Assembly (NCBI RefSeq): GCF_003402475.1
Contig: NZ_BFAB01000004.1
Coordinates: 62,001 to 126,000 of the forward strand
DNA from: Mycobacterium sp. MFM001
GTDB taxonomy: Bacteria; Actinomycetota; Actinomycetes; Mycobacteriales; Mycobacteriaceae
DNA length: 64,000 nucleotides
Direction: 5' to 3'
The notes under the pieces are model-generated. The model searched no databases. It saw only the letters and a program-made list of their open reading frames with translations, and had not been told where the DNA came from. The position numbers and the translations under genes are program-made. Shown here piece by piece: positions 8,371 to 16,582 of this stretch. Each line of letters opens with the position of its first letter. The first letter of the stretch is position 1.

Positions 8371-9971
8371 TCGCCGTACACCTGCCGGCCCGCCAAAAAG
8401 GTTGCGCGCACGTCGAGGTCGGCGATGTCTTCGGGCGGCACGGTGCGCGGGTCCGCCGACAGCACCACCAGGTCCGCGTACTTGCCGACCTCCAGCGAGC
8501 CGATCACGTCGTCGGCGAACAGCTGCCAGGCGGCGTCGATGGTCTGCGCGCGGATGGCCTGTTCGACCGTCAACCGCTCCTCCGGCGCCAGCACCCGACC
8601 GCTGGGCGCGGTCCTGGTGACGGCCACGCTGATGTTGCGCAGCGGCTCCTCCGGCGTGACCGGCGGATCGTTGTGCAGCGAAATGCGCATACCCGTCGCG
8701 ACCGCGGAACCTGCTGGCATCCAACGAGATCCGCGTTCCGGCCCGAACAGCCCGTCGACAATGACGTCGCCCCAGTAGTGGATCTGGTCGACGAAGATGC
8801 TGCAGGTGACGCCGAGTTCGGCGGCTCGTCGGAGTTGGTCGGGGCGGATGGCGCCGACGTGTTCGAGCCGCAGCCGATGGTCGTCGCGCGGATTGCGTTG
8901 CAGCGCTTGTTCGTAGACGTCGAGGATGGTGTCGACGCCGGCGTCGCCCTGCACGTGGCAAGCCATCGGCCAGCCCAGCGGGAAGTACGCGTCGACGATT
9001 TCGGTGAGCTGTTCGCGGGTGTAGTTGGCGTGCCCGCAGGATCCCGGTTCGACTCCGATGGTGCGGGTGGCGGCGGTGTCCAGATACGGAAACGACAGAT
9101 CGATGTTGCCGATCCACGGCGACCCGTCCACCCAGATCTTGATGCCGACCTGGCGCAGGATGTCGTCGCCGTCGCCGGGTTTGGCGTCGGTATGCATCTG
9201 CGGGTTGGAGATTTCGTAGGTGCGCAGCCGCACGGTCAGCGCGTCGCGCAGCTGCTCGACCAGTGGCCGGAACGCCGGGTCGAAGGCCATCTCCGAGCAG
9301 GTGGTGAGCCCGGCGCGGTTGAGCCGGCCGCACTCGGCGAGCAGCATGGCCGGATAGTCGCCGGGCTGGATCGCCGGGCCGACGAGCGGGAACACAGCGC
9401 CGGTTTCCTCGGCGGTGCCGTCGAGTTCGCCGTCCGGGTCGCGGCCGTATCGGGCGCCCTTGGGGTCGGGAGTGTCGCGGGTCAGGCCGGCGTTGCGGGC
9501 GGCGTGCGAGTTGAAAAACGCCTTGTGCCCGGAGTTGTGCAGGATGACCAATGGGCCGTCAGGCGCGATGTCGTCGAGCCAACTCAGCGTTGGCTCCGGA
9601 AGTCCCTGCTGCAGCAGAGGATCCCAGCCGTTGAGGTAGGCGCCGTCGGACCCGCGTTTCGCGGCTTCGCGGCGGATGGCGGCGACGACGTCGTCGGCGT
9701 CGCGCATGGTGACGGGGCGGATGTCAACGATCCGGTCCGATAGCGCGACCGCCTCCATCAGCGGATGACCATGTGCCTCAACGAATCCCGGCATCACACA
9801 GCCGTCGCCGATATCGAGGGTCTGAGTGTTGGGGCCGATGAACATGCCGACGTCAGAGCGGGTGCCGACAGCGACGATCCGCCCGTCGGCAACGGCAAGC
9901 GCCTCGGCGGTGGGGCGCGCGTCGTCGACGGTCAGCACGGTGCCGGTGATCACGAGGTCAGCGTCGGCCAT
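8367..9971 (-). CDS. Amidohydrolase family protein (Rv0552-like)
   Basis: The 534-residue protein has the length and position of M. tuberculosis Rv0552. It starts MADADLVITGTVLTVDDARP, the small beta sandwich of the composite amidohydrolase fold, then GCVMPGFVEAHGHPLMEA with the HxH metal motif. Later metal-site regions are CHVQGDAGVDTILDVYEQA and LRLEHVGAIRPDQL, and the C-terminus returns to the sandwich (GKYADLVVLSADP). It belongs to the YtcJ-like branch (Amidohydro_3), whose substrates are mostly unknown. The menC start overlaps its stop, so the two are translationally coupled. A direct role in menaquinone synthesis is not known. Confidence 0.9.
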   Translation of the reverse strand: MADADLVITGTVLTVDDARPTAEALAVADGRIVAVGTRSDVGMFIGPNTQTLDIGDGCVMPGFVEAHGHPLMEAVALSDRIVDIRPVTMRDADDVVAAIRREAAKRGSDGAYLNGWDPLLQQGLPEPTLSWLDDIAPDGPLVILHNSGHKAFFNSHAARNAGLTRDTPDPKGARYGRDPDGELDGTAEETGAVFPLVGPAIQPGDYPAMLLAECGRLNRAGLTTCSEMAFDPAFRPLVEQLRDALTVRLRTYEISNPQMHTDAKPGDGDDILRQVGIKIWVDGSPWIGNIDLSFPYLDTAATRTIGVEPGSCGHANYTREQLTEIVDAYFPLGWPMACHVQGDAGVDTILDVYEQALQRNPRDDHRLRLEHVGAIRPDQLRRAAELGVTCSIFVDQIHYWGDVIVDGLFGPERGSRWMPAGSAVATGMRISLHNDPPVTPEEPLRNISVAVTRTAPSGRVLAPEERLTVEQAIRAQTIDAAWQLFADDVIGSLEVGKYADLVVLSADPRTVPPEDIADLDVRATFLAGRQVYGE

Positions 9972-10049
9972 CTGCGAATCCTAATGACCCTCTGCGATGA
10001 GAAAAGACGCTTCCGGGAGTCGATGTAGACGAGACGAAAGGAATTAGCA

Positions 10050-10457
10050 ATGCGCTACATGATGATCATGCGATCCACCCCCGAGGCACAGGAAGCCGCC
10101 AAGGACGTCCCGTTCGACGAGATCCTCACCGCGATGGGCCGCTACAACGAGTCACTCATCGAGGCCGGGGTGCTGCTGGCCGGCGAGGGGCTGGCCGGGC
10201 AGGAGGAAGGCTTCGTCGTCGACTTCAGCTCGACGCCGCCGAGCGTCTCGGACGATCCGTATGCCGGTGAGCTGTTCAACGGGTTCTGGATCATTGGCGT
10301 GGCGTCCCGCGAGGAAGCTGTCGACTGGGCGACCCGCTGCCCGCTGGGGCCGGGCGTGACGCTCGAGGTCCGTCGCATCCAGGAGATCGAGGACTTTCCG
10401 CAGGATAACGAGTACGTCCAGAAGGAAATCCAGTGGCGCGCTGAGCTGGCAAAATAG
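10050..10457 (+). CDS. YciI-family (YCII-related) protein
   Basis: The 135-residue protein starts at ATG 10050 with GAAAGGA upstream. MRYMMIMRSTPEAQ, the GRYNESLIEAGVLLAGEGLAG helix-loop, and FWIIGVASREEAVDWA followed by VEVR-like RIQE are the ferredoxin-like alpha-beta pattern of YCII/DGPF-domain proteins. Many such proteins are small dimeric enzymes or are linked to sigma factors; no sigma-factor gene is adjacent here. It diverges from the amidohydrolase gene across 78 nt and is followed by fadD8 after 54 nt. It has no counterpart at this site in M. tuberculosis as I recall the order. Confidence 0.85.
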   Translation: MRYMMIMRSTPEAQEAAKDVPFDEILTAMGRYNESLIEAGVLLAGEGLAGQEEGFVVDFSSTPPSVSDDPYAGELFNGFWIIGVASREEAVDWATRCPLGPGVTLEVRRIQEIEDFPQDNEYVQKEIQWRAELAK

Positions 10458-10486
10458 CCGATTTTCGGGAGGGGCTCGGCTATTTC

Positions 10487-10500
10487 TGTAACACGTTCTA
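10487..10500. promoter_or_regulatory. KstR-like operator upstream of fadD8
   Basis: The 14-base sequence TGTAACACGTTCTA fits the published mycobacterial KstR motif TnnAACnnGTTnnA exactly at every fixed position. It lies 12-25 bases before the fadD8 start, where a repressor would block transcription. KstR represses sterol-catabolism genes in mycobacteria. The match is by eye; binding is inferred. Confidence 0.6.
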
Positions 10501-10511
10501 GTCTTGAGCGC

Positions 10512-12113
10512 ATGAGTGACGAGCTGCTGCGCAATCCCACCCATAACGGTCACCTTCTGGTCGGCGCTTTGAAGCGTCACCGCGACAAGCCGGTGCTGTT
10601 CCTCGGCGACACCACGCTGACCGGCGGTCAGATGGCCGACCGGATCAGCCAGTACATCCAGGCGTTCGAAGCGCTCGGGGCCGGCACCGGTGCAGCCGTC
10701 GGGTTGCTGTCGCTGAACCGGCCCGAGGTGCTGATGATCATCGGCGCCGGCCAGACCCAGGGGTATCGGCGTACCGCGCTGCATCCGCTGGGTTCGCTCG
10801 ACGACCACGCCTATGTGCTGTCCGACGCCGGGATCAGCTCGCTGATCATCGACCCCAACCCGATGTTCGTCGAGCGGGCGCTGGGGCTGTTGGACAAGGT
10901 GCCGTCGCTCAAACAGATCCTGACGATCGGCCCGGTGCCCGATGCGTTGAAGGATGTCGGCCACGACCTGTCGGCCGAGGCTGCCAAGTACGCGCCGCAG
11001 CCGTTGACGGCGGCCGATCTATCGCCGGACCAGATCATCGGGTTGACCTACACCGGCGGCACGACGGGCAAGCCCAAAGGCGTGATCGGCACCGCCCAGT
11101 CGATCTCAACGATGACGATGATCCAGCTGGCGGAATGGGAATGGCCGGAGCAGCCGCGGTTTTTGATGATCACTCCGCTGTCGCATGCCGGCGCCGCGTA
11201 TTTCCTGCCGACGTTGGTCAAGGGCGGCGAAATGTACGTGCTGCCCAAATTCGACCCGGCTGAGGTTCTGAAAACTATTGAGGAGAAGCGGATTACGGCG
11301 ACGTTCGTGGTGCCGTCGATGCTCTATGCGCTGATGGACCACCCGGATTCGCATACCCGCGACCTGTCGTCGCTGGAGACGGTCTACTACGGCGCGTCGG
11401 CGATCAACCCGGTGCGGCTGGCCGAGGCGATCCGGCGGTTCGGCCAGATCTTCGCGCAGAACTACGGGCAGTCCGAGGCGCCGATGGCCATCACCTACCT
11501 CGGGAAGAAGGATCACGACGAGAAGCGGCTGACGTCGTGTGGGCGCCCGACTCTGTTCGCGCGGGTCGCGCTGCTGGACCTCGACGGCAAGCCGGTTCCG
11601 CAGGGCGAAGTCGGTGAAATTTGCGTCAGCGGACCGCTTTTGGCAGGCGGCTATTGGAATCTGCCCGACGCCACCGCGGAAACGTTCCGCGACGGCTGGC
11701 TGCACACCGGCGACATGGCCCGCGAGGATTCCGATGGCTTCTATTACATCGTCGACCGGGTCAAGGACATGATCGTCACCGGCGGCTTCAACGTATTCCC
11801 GCGCGAAGTGGAAGACGTGATCGCCGAGCATCCGGCCGTCGCGCAGGTGTGCGTGGTCGGGGCGCCGGACGAGAAGTGGGGCGAGGCCGTCACCGCCGTG
11901 GTGGTGTTGCGCTCCGACGCGCCGCGCGACGACGCTGCGATCGAGGCGATGACCGCCGAGATCCAGGCCGCGGTCAAAGACCGTAAGGGGTCAGTGCAGG
12001 CGCCCAAGCGGGTGGTGGTCGCCGACTCGCTGCCCGTGACCGGGCTGGGCAAGCCGGACAAGAAGGCGGTGCGCGCGCAGTTCTGGGAGGGCGCGGGCCG
12101 CGCGGTCGGCTAG
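10512..12113 (+). CDS. fadD8: Fatty-acid--CoA ligase FadD8
   Basis: This 533-residue ANL-family ligase activates a carboxylic acid as an acyl-adenylate and then forms the CoA thioester. Motifs are the P-loop YTGGTTGKPKGV (about residue 183), NYGQSEAP as the adenine motif, GWLHTGDMAREDSDG, the hinge IVDRVKDMIVTGGFNVFP, and the late lysine region VTGLGKPDKKAVRAQF. Length and flanking genes match M. tuberculosis Rv0551c. A KstR-like box just upstream suggests induction during sterol or fatty-acid use. The substrate is not known; a sterol-derived acid is possible by inference. Converges with the tetR gene at 12190 across a palindromic region. Confidence 0.93.
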   Translation: MSDELLRNPTHNGHLLVGALKRHRDKPVLFLGDTTLTGGQMADRISQYIQAFEALGAGTGAAVGLLSLNRPEVLMIIGAGQTQGYRRTALHPLGSLDDHAYVLSDAGISSLIIDPNPMFVERALGLLDKVPSLKQILTIGPVPDALKDVGHDLSAEAAKYAPQPLTAADLSPDQIIGLTYTGGTTGKPKGVIGTAQSISTMTMIQLAEWEWPEQPRFLMITPLSHAGAAYFLPTLVKGGEMYVLPKFDPAEVLKTIEEKRITATFVVPSMLYALMDHPDSHTRDLSSLETVYYGASAINPVRLAEAIRRFGQIFAQNYGQSEAPMAITYLGKKDHDEKRLTSCGRPTLFARVALLDLDGKPVPQGEVGEICVSGPLLAGGYWNLPDATAETFRDGWLHTGDMAREDSDGFYYIVDRVKDMIVTGGFNVFPREVEDVIAEHPAVAQVCVVGAPDEKWGEAVTAVVVLRSDAPRDDAAIEAMTAEIQAAVKDRKGSVQAPKRVVVADSLPVTGLGKPDKKAVRAQFWEGAGRAVG

Positions 12114-12127
12114 ACGTTTTGCCCAGC

Positions 12128-12173
12128 GTGCGGCGAGCCGCACACTCGAGGCCGAACGTGCGGCGGGCCGCAC
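12128..12173. repeat. Tandem hairpins between convergent fadD8 and tetR
   Basis: Two near-identical palindromes lie 30 bases apart. Each has arms GTGCGGC and GCCGCAC with a two-base loop (12128-12143 and 12158-12173), followed by a CTCG tail. They sit in the 76-nt gap between two converging genes and could act as a bidirectional terminator, although there is no T-run. They also look like members of the palindromic intergenic repeats common in mycobacteria. Confidence 0.7.
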
Positions 12174-12189
12174 GCTCGGCGGGTCGGGT

Positions 12190-12732
12190 TCAACGCGAGA
12201 CGCCCGCGACCAGCAGGTCGAGCATGCGGCCCGTCTGCTCCCGCGAACCGCTGGCCAAGAAAATACCGATCAGGCTGGCCACTACATCGTCGGCCGCCAC
12301 GTCGGAGCGCAGGCTCCCGTCCTGAGCCCCGGCCCGTAACAGCATGTCGACCGCGCCGACGATGCTGTCGCGTGTCTGGCTGCGCTGCATGGCGCCAGAG
12401 TCGAAGATCGCGTGCAAGGACTCGGCCATGCCACGTTTGGCCGCCACGAAGGTGGCGTAGCGGTCCATCCAGCGTCGCAGTGCAGTCTTGGCCGGCCGCT
12501 GCTTGAGCAGTTGTTCGGCCGTCGCCGCCACTTCGGCAAGTTCGGCACGGTAGATCGCCTCGACGAGGGCTTCGCGGTTAGGGAAGTGGCGATAAAGCGT
12601 GCCGATCCCGACGCCGGCGTCGCGCGCGATCGACTCCAGCGATACCGCTCCCCCATTCGCGGCGGTGAACGCGGCGGTGGCTGCCGCCAGCAGCCGCTCC
12701 CGATTGCGGCGCGCGTCCGACCTTCCTACCAA
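12190..12732 (-). CDS. TetR-family repressor of the adjacent aldo-keto reductase
   Basis: I place the start at TTG 12732, giving 180 residues, with GGAGG about ten bases upstream. An ATG at 12786 is in frame but would put both operators inside the coding region. The N-terminal HTH is clear: ARRNRERLLAAATAAF, then SLESIARDAGVGIGTLYRHFPNREALVEAIY. The C-terminal ligand domain (MLLRAGAQDGSLRSDVAADDV and later) resembles mycobacterial TetR proteins with the TetR_C_33-like pattern. It diverges from the aldo-keto reductase gene, and two copies of one palindrome lie between the starts, so autoregulation plus control of the reductase is likely. Confidence 0.9.
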   Translation of the reverse strand: MVGRSDARRNRERLLAAATAAFTAANGGAVSLESIARDAGVGIGTLYRHFPNREALVEAIYRAELAEVAATAEQLLKQRPAKTALRRWMDRYATFVAAKRGMAESLHAIFDSGAMQRSQTRDSIVGAVDMLLRAGAQDGSLRSDVAADDVVASLIGIFLASGSREQTGRMLDLLVAGVSR

Positions 12733-12733
12733 A

Positions 12734-12784
12734 GCGGAGGGTCCTCCGTTTCTGTTATGCTCAACCAAGCGGAGGGTCCTCCGC
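12734..12784. promoter_or_regulatory. Double palindromic operator between tetR and the reductase gene
   Basis: Two copies of GCGGAGGGTCCTCCG occur at 12734-12748 and 12769-12783, exactly 35 bases apart. The second extends to seven-base arms (GCGGAGG/CCTCCGC) around GT. Both copies are preceded by CAA or AA. A possible -10 (TATGCT, about 12756) lies between the copies, so binding would block both divergent promoters. The identical sequence and symmetry are direct observations; the regulator identity is inferred from position. Confidence 0.8.
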
Positions 12785-12809
12785 ATTTCTCTAGTGTGAC
12801 GGGAGCACC

Positions 12810-13712
12810 ATGACAGATCAACCGCACCCCGGTGGTATCGGCACGATCGGCGGACGGCCGGTCGCCCGCGTCGGCTACGGCGCGATGCAATTGTTCGAGT
12901 CCGTGTCCGTCGACGACGCGGCCTCTGTCCTGCGTCGCGCCGTCGAACTCGGCGTCAACCACATCGACACCGCCTCGTTCTACGGGCCCGGCGAAGTGAA
13001 CCGGCGCATCCGCGCGGCGCTGGCGCCTTACCCCGAAGACCTCGTCATCGTCAGCAAGGTCGGTGCGCGCTACACCGGCGACAAGCCGGTGCCGCTGGCC
13101 CCCGCACAGAAGCCGGCTGAGCTGCGCGCAGCGGTCGAGGACGATCTGCGCCAACTCGGTCTCGAGTGCATCCCGGTGGTCAATCTGCGACGGCTCGACC
13201 TCGGGCCAGGATTGGCGGCCGAGGGCGACCAAATCGTCGACGTGGACGACCAACTCGCCGAGATGATCGCGCTGCGCGACGAAGGCAAGATCGGCGCTAT
13301 CGGTATCAGCGCCGTGCCGGTGGACGTGGTGCGGCAAGCGCTGCCCGCGGGGATCGTGTGTGTGCAGAACCCCTACAGCCTGCTGGAGCGTTCCCAAGAG
13401 GCCACCCTCGACTTGTGCGTCGCCGAGGGCATCGCCTGGGTGCCGTACTTCCCGCTCGGCTCGGCGCTCCCGGGCTACCCGAAGGTCGCCGACGACGCGG
13501 CGGTCGCCGAGATCGCCGGCGAGCTCGGCGTCACCGGTGCCCAGGTTGGCTTGGCGTGGCTGCTGGCTCATGCGCCGAACACGTTGCTGATTCCGGGAAC
13601 ACGGTCGATCCGGCATCTCGAGGAGAACCTCGGCGCCGGCGCCATCCGGCTGGCCGCCGACGCCGTCGCGCGTCTGGACGCCGTCAGTCCACCGCAGCCC
13701 GTCCACAGGTAA
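12810..13712 (+). CDS. Aldo/keto reductase
   Basis: The 300-residue protein is an NADPH-dependent (alpha/beta)8 aldo-keto reductase. It starts at ATG 12810 after GGGAGCACC. Visible motifs are RVGYGAMQLF, GVNHIDTASFYGPGEVNRRI with catalytic Asp and Tyr, VIVSKVGARY with the catalytic Lys, and the cofactor-binding NTLLIPGTRSIRHLEENL near the C-terminus. The usual His after strand four is replaced: where family members have a VxDLxxxHRxD region, this reads IPVVNLRRLDL, a common variation in this subgroup. It is controlled, by inference, by the divergent TetR. Substrate unknown, probably a reactive aldehyde or ketone. Confidence 0.9.
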   Translation: MTDQPHPGGIGTIGGRPVARVGYGAMQLFESVSVDDAASVLRRAVELGVNHIDTASFYGPGEVNRRIRAALAPYPEDLVIVSKVGARYTGDKPVPLAPAQKPAELRAAVEDDLRQLGLECIPVVNLRRLDLGPGLAAEGDQIVDVDDQLAEMIALRDEGKIGAIGISAVPVDVVRQALPAGIVCVQNPYSLLERSQEATLDLCVAEGIAWVPYFPLGSALPGYPKVADDAAVAEIAGELGVTGAQVGLAWLLAHAPNTLLIPGTRSIRHLEENLGAGAIRLAADAVARLDAVSPPQPVHR

Positions 13713-13723
13713 CGTCGCTGCCT

Positions 13724-14179
13724 ATGGGCAGTGCACCGGTCAAGCCGCCGTGGTGGCTCAAGCCGATGAACAAGGTATTCATCCGGATGTCGCGGCTGGG
13801 TATGCGTTTCGGCGGCGAGGGCCCGGTGGTGTTGACGGTGCCCGGACGCAAATCCGGCAAACCACGCTCTACACCGGTCACCCCGATGACCGTCGACGGC
13901 AAGGAGTACATCGTCGGCGGATTTCCCGGCGCGGATTGGGTGGCGAACGTTCGCGCCGCAGCGGAGGCAACGGTGGCCAGGGGACGTCGGTCTGAGCGCG
14001 TGCGGATTGTCGAGCTCCCCGCCGAAGAGGCGCGGCCTTTATTGCGGCAGTGGCCGATACAGGTGCCGACCGGTGTCGGCTTCATGAAACGCTCCGGGCT
14101 GGTCACCGACGGCCGGCCGGAGGAATTCGAGGCGCTGGCCGGACTATGCCCGGTGTTTCGCCTAGAGGGAGCCGAATAG
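13724..14179 (+). CDS. Deazaflavin (F420)-dependent nitroreductase-family protein
   Basis: From ATG 13724 the product has 151 residues. It follows the aldo-keto reductase stop by 11 nt and menB by overlap or near-overlap downstream. The Ddn-like split beta-barrel is shown by VVLTVPGRKSGKPRSTPVTPM, EYIVGGFPGADWVANVRA, a RRSERVRIVELPAEEARPLL strand-helix, and the C-terminal LCPVFRL. The WxxNxxA segment is the family's F420-contacting part. Members reduce quinones or nitroimidazoles with F420H2. Being just before menB raises the possibility of a menaquinone link, which is inference only. Two further family members lie at 38.6-39.4 kb. Confidence 0.88.
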   Translation: MGSAPVKPPWWLKPMNKVFIRMSRLGMRFGGEGPVVLTVPGRKSGKPRSTPVTPMTVDGKEYIVGGFPGADWVANVRAAAEATVARGRRSERVRIVELPAEEARPLLRQWPIQVPTGVGFMKRSGLVTDGRPEEFEALAGLCPVFRLEGAE

Positions 14180-14181
14180 CA

Positions 14182-15084
14182 TTGAGCGACAACCCTTTTA
14201 ATGCCGACATCTGGCGGCCGGTGGACGGGTTCGCCGAACTGACCGATATCACCTACCACCGCCACGTCACCGACGCCACCGTTCGGGTTGCGTTCAACCG
14301 GCCCGAGGTGCGCAACGCATTTCGCCCGCACACCGTCGACGAGCTCTACCGCGCGCTGGATCATGCCCGGATGTCCCCCGACGTCGGCGTGGTGTTGCTG
14401 ACCGGCAATGGCCCCTCCCCCAAAGACGGCGGCTGGGCGTTCTGCTCCGGCGGCGATCAGCGGATCCGCGGCCGCAGCGGCTACCAATACGCCTCCGGGG
14501 AGACCGCCGACACCGTCGACGCGGCCCGCGCCGGGCGGCTGCACATCCTCGAGGTGCAGCGGCTGATCCGGTTCATGCCCAAGGTCGTCATCTGCCTGGT
14601 GTCCGGGTGGGCGGCCGGCGGCGGGCACAGCCTGCACGTGGTCTGCGACCTCACCCTGGCCAGCCGCCAGCACGCCCGGTTCAAGCAGACCGACGCCGAC
14701 GTCGGCAGCTTCGACGGCGGCTACGGCAGCGCGTACCTGGCGCGGCAGGTGGGCCAGAAGTTCGCCCGCGAGATCTTCTTCCTGGGCCGTGAGTACACCG
14801 CCGAGCAGATGCATGCGATGGGCGCGGTCAACGCCGTCGTCGACCACGCCGAGCTGGAATCCACAGGTGTGCAGTGGGCCACCGAGATCAACGCGAAATC
14901 GCCTCAGGCGCAACGGATGTTGAAGTATGCGTTCAACCTGCTCGACGACGGCCTGGTGGGCCAGCAGCTGTTCGCCGGCGAGGCCACCCGGCTGGCGTAC
15001 ATGACCGACGAGGCCGTCGAAGGCCGCGACGCGTTCCTGGAAAAGAGGCCGCCCGATTGGAGCCGATTCCCGCGGTATTTCTGA
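14182..15084 (+). CDS. menB: 1,4-Dihydroxy-2-naphthoyl-CoA synthase
   Basis: This crotonase-fold enzyme closes the naphthoquinone ring by cyclising o-succinylbenzoyl-CoA. From TTG 14182 (LSDNPFNAD) it has 300 residues; an in-frame ATG at 14146 would give 312, close to the 314 of M. tuberculosis, but would overlap the reductase gene. VAFNRPEVRNAFRPHT and WAFCSGGDQRIRGRSGY carry the oxyanion hole. LVSGWAAGGGHSLHVVCDLTLAS, TDADVGSFDGGYGSAYLA and AKSPQAQRMLKYAFN are near-invariant in MenB. GAGGGA lies 11 bases before the TTG. The start is uncertain; the identity is not. Confidence 0.96.
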   Translation: MSDNPFNADIWRPVDGFAELTDITYHRHVTDATVRVAFNRPEVRNAFRPHTVDELYRALDHARMSPDVGVVLLTGNGPSPKDGGWAFCSGGDQRIRGRSGYQYASGETADTVDAARAGRLHILEVQRLIRFMPKVVICLVSGWAAGGGHSLHVVCDLTLASRQHARFKQTDADVGSFDGGYGSAYLARQVGQKFAREIFFLGREYTAEQMHAMGAVNAVVDHAELESTGVQWATEINAKSPQAQRMLKYAFNLLDDGLVGQQLFAGEATRLAYMTDEAVEGRDAFLEKRPPDWSRFPRYF

Positions 15085-15091
15085 CGACGCT

Positions 15092-15151
15092 GCCGAGCGT
15101 CACGCTAGCGCGGCTGCGGCCTGCAGGCGTCACGCCAGCGTGACGCTCGGC
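15092..15151. repeat. 60-bp intergenic palindrome after menB
   Basis: Left arm 15092-15110 (GCCGAGCGTCACGCTAGCG) and right arm 15133-15151 are reverse complements at 18 of 19 positions, with a 22-base loop. It begins 7 nt after the menB stop and ends 29 nt before the next start on the same strand. It may be a terminator-like or RNA-processing hairpin, or a mobile palindromic repeat. Its 60-base length equals that of the element in resB. Confidence 0.8.
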
Positions 15152-15180
15152 GCATGGAGTGCGCCCCCTAGACTCCGGAC

Positions 15181-16065
15181 GTGAGTAAAAGTCCGCTTCG
15201 ACGGCTATCCGAGGCCGTCGCGCTGGCCGGGATGCGGCCACCCATCGCGCCGCAGCTGCGGCTCTACGACCCGTCGGCCAAACCCGTCGACCTCGACGGC
15301 AAGCGGATCCTGCTGACCGGCGCGTCGTCGGGCATCGGCGAGAGCGCCGCGGAAAAGTTTGCCCGGCGCGGGGCCACCGTCGTCGCCGTCGCGCGCCGGG
15401 AAGACCTGCTCAACGCCGTGGTGGACCGCATCCAAGCCCAGGGCGGCACCGCGCTGGCCATCCCCTGCGACCTGTCCGACATGGACGCCGTCGACGCCCT
15501 GGTCGCCGACGTCGAACAGCGGCTCGGCGGAGTGGACATCCTGATCAACAACGCCGGGCGCTCGATCCGCCGGCCGCTGGCCGAGTCGCTGGAACGCTGG
15601 CATGACGTCGAGCGGACGATGGTGCTCAACTACTACTCGCCGCTGCGGCTGATCCGCGGCATCGCGCCCGGGATGCTCGAGCGCGGCGACGGCCACATCA
15701 TCAACGTCGCGACCTGGGGCGTGTTCAGCGAGGCGTCACCGCTGTTCTCGGTGTACAACGCGTCGAAGGCCGCGCTGTCGGCGGTCAGCCGGGTGATCGA
15801 AACCGAATGGGGCACAAAGGGTGTGCACTCGACCACCCTGTACTACCCGCTGGTGGCCACCCCGATGATTGCGCCGACCAAGGCCTACGAGGGCATGCCG
15901 GCACTGACGCCGCGCGAGGCCGCCGACTGGATGATCACCGCCGCACGGACGCGGCCGGTGCGGATCGCCCCGCGTATGGCGGTCGCCGCCAAGGCCCTGG
16001 ACACCGTCGGCCCTGGCTGGGCGACCGCACTGATGAAGCGTCAGCGCATTCAGCCGCCCTCGTGA
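15181..16065 (+). CDS. Short-chain dehydrogenase/reductase (Rv0547c-like)
   Basis: The 294-residue SDR starts at GTG 15181 (MSKSPLRRLSEAVA). The Rossmann glycine motif is LLTGASSGIGESAAEKFARRG (read from residue about 42); the NAD(P)-stabilising NNAGRSI follows. Catalytic residues are the Ser of INVATWGVFSEAS-region and Tyr-x-x-x-Lys in VYNASKAAL. An N-terminal extension of about 35 residues precedes the fold, as in mycobacterial relatives. It lies in the menB-pitA block, the same order as M. tuberculosis Rv0548c to Rv0545c. Substrate unknown; broad lipid or quinone ketone reduction is possible. Confidence 0.9.
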   Translation: MSKSPLRRLSEAVALAGMRPPIAPQLRLYDPSAKPVDLDGKRILLTGASSGIGESAAEKFARRGATVVAVARREDLLNAVVDRIQAQGGTALAIPCDLSDMDAVDALVADVEQRLGGVDILINNAGRSIRRPLAESLERWHDVERTMVLNYYSPLRLIRGIAPGMLERGDGHIINVATWGVFSEASPLFSVYNASKAALSAVSRVIETEWGTKGVHSTTLYYPLVATPMIAPTKAYEGMPALTPREAADWMITAARTRPVRIAPRMAVAAKALDTVGPGWATALMKRQRIQPPS

Positions 16066-16078
16066 TAGACACGACCAC

Positions 16079-16486
16079 ATGGAAATCCTGGCCAGTCGGA
16101 CGCTGTTCCGGCCGGCGGACTATCAGCAGTCGCTGTCCTTCTACCGGGACCAGATCGGGCTGGCCATCGCCCGCGAATACGGTGCCGGCACAGTGTTTTA
16201 CGCCGGTCAGTCGCTGATCGAACTGGCAGGCCACGGCGCGCCGGAGCATCCCGCCGGCCCGTTTCCGGGAGCACTGTGGCTGCAGGTGCGCGACGTCCGC
16301 GCCACCCAGGCCGAACTGGAGGGCCGCGGCGTGCCGATCACCCGGGAGGCCCGCCGCGAACCCTGGGGACTGCATGAGATGCACGTCACCGATCCCGACG
16401 GGGTGACTCTGATCTTCGTGCAGATACCGCCGGACCATCCGCTGCGTCGCGATACCCGAGGTGAACGGCGCCATGCCGAAGGTTAA
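16079..16486 (+). CDS. VOC-family (glyoxalase/bleomycin resistance-like) protein (Rv0546c-like)
   Basis: The 135-residue protein begins MEILASRTLFRPADYQQSLSFYRDQIGLAIAREY, the first beta-alpha-beta-beta-beta unit of the vicinal oxygen chelate fold. The second unit contains LWLQVRDVRATQAELEGRGV, the PWGLHEMHVTDPDGVTLIFVQ strand pair and the terminal metal-ligand position. Such small proteins act as lyases, dioxygenases or antibiotic-binding proteins. It is 13 nt behind the SDR and is probably in the same operon; the context matches M. tuberculosis Rv0547c-Rv0546c. Substrate unknown. Confidence 0.87.
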   Translation: MEILASRTLFRPADYQQSLSFYRDQIGLAIAREYGAGTVFYAGQSLIELAGHGAPEHPAGPFPGALWLQVRDVRATQAELEGRGVPITREARREPWGLHEMHVTDPDGVTLIFVQIPPDHPLRRDTRGERRHAEG

Positions 16487-16582
16487 CCGGAAGGTAACAT
16501 CAGGCGACGAGTGGAGATACACCGGCGTTTCTCATCCGTGTCTGTTCGACAATCGATCGCCCCTACCACGAGAATTGGCGCC

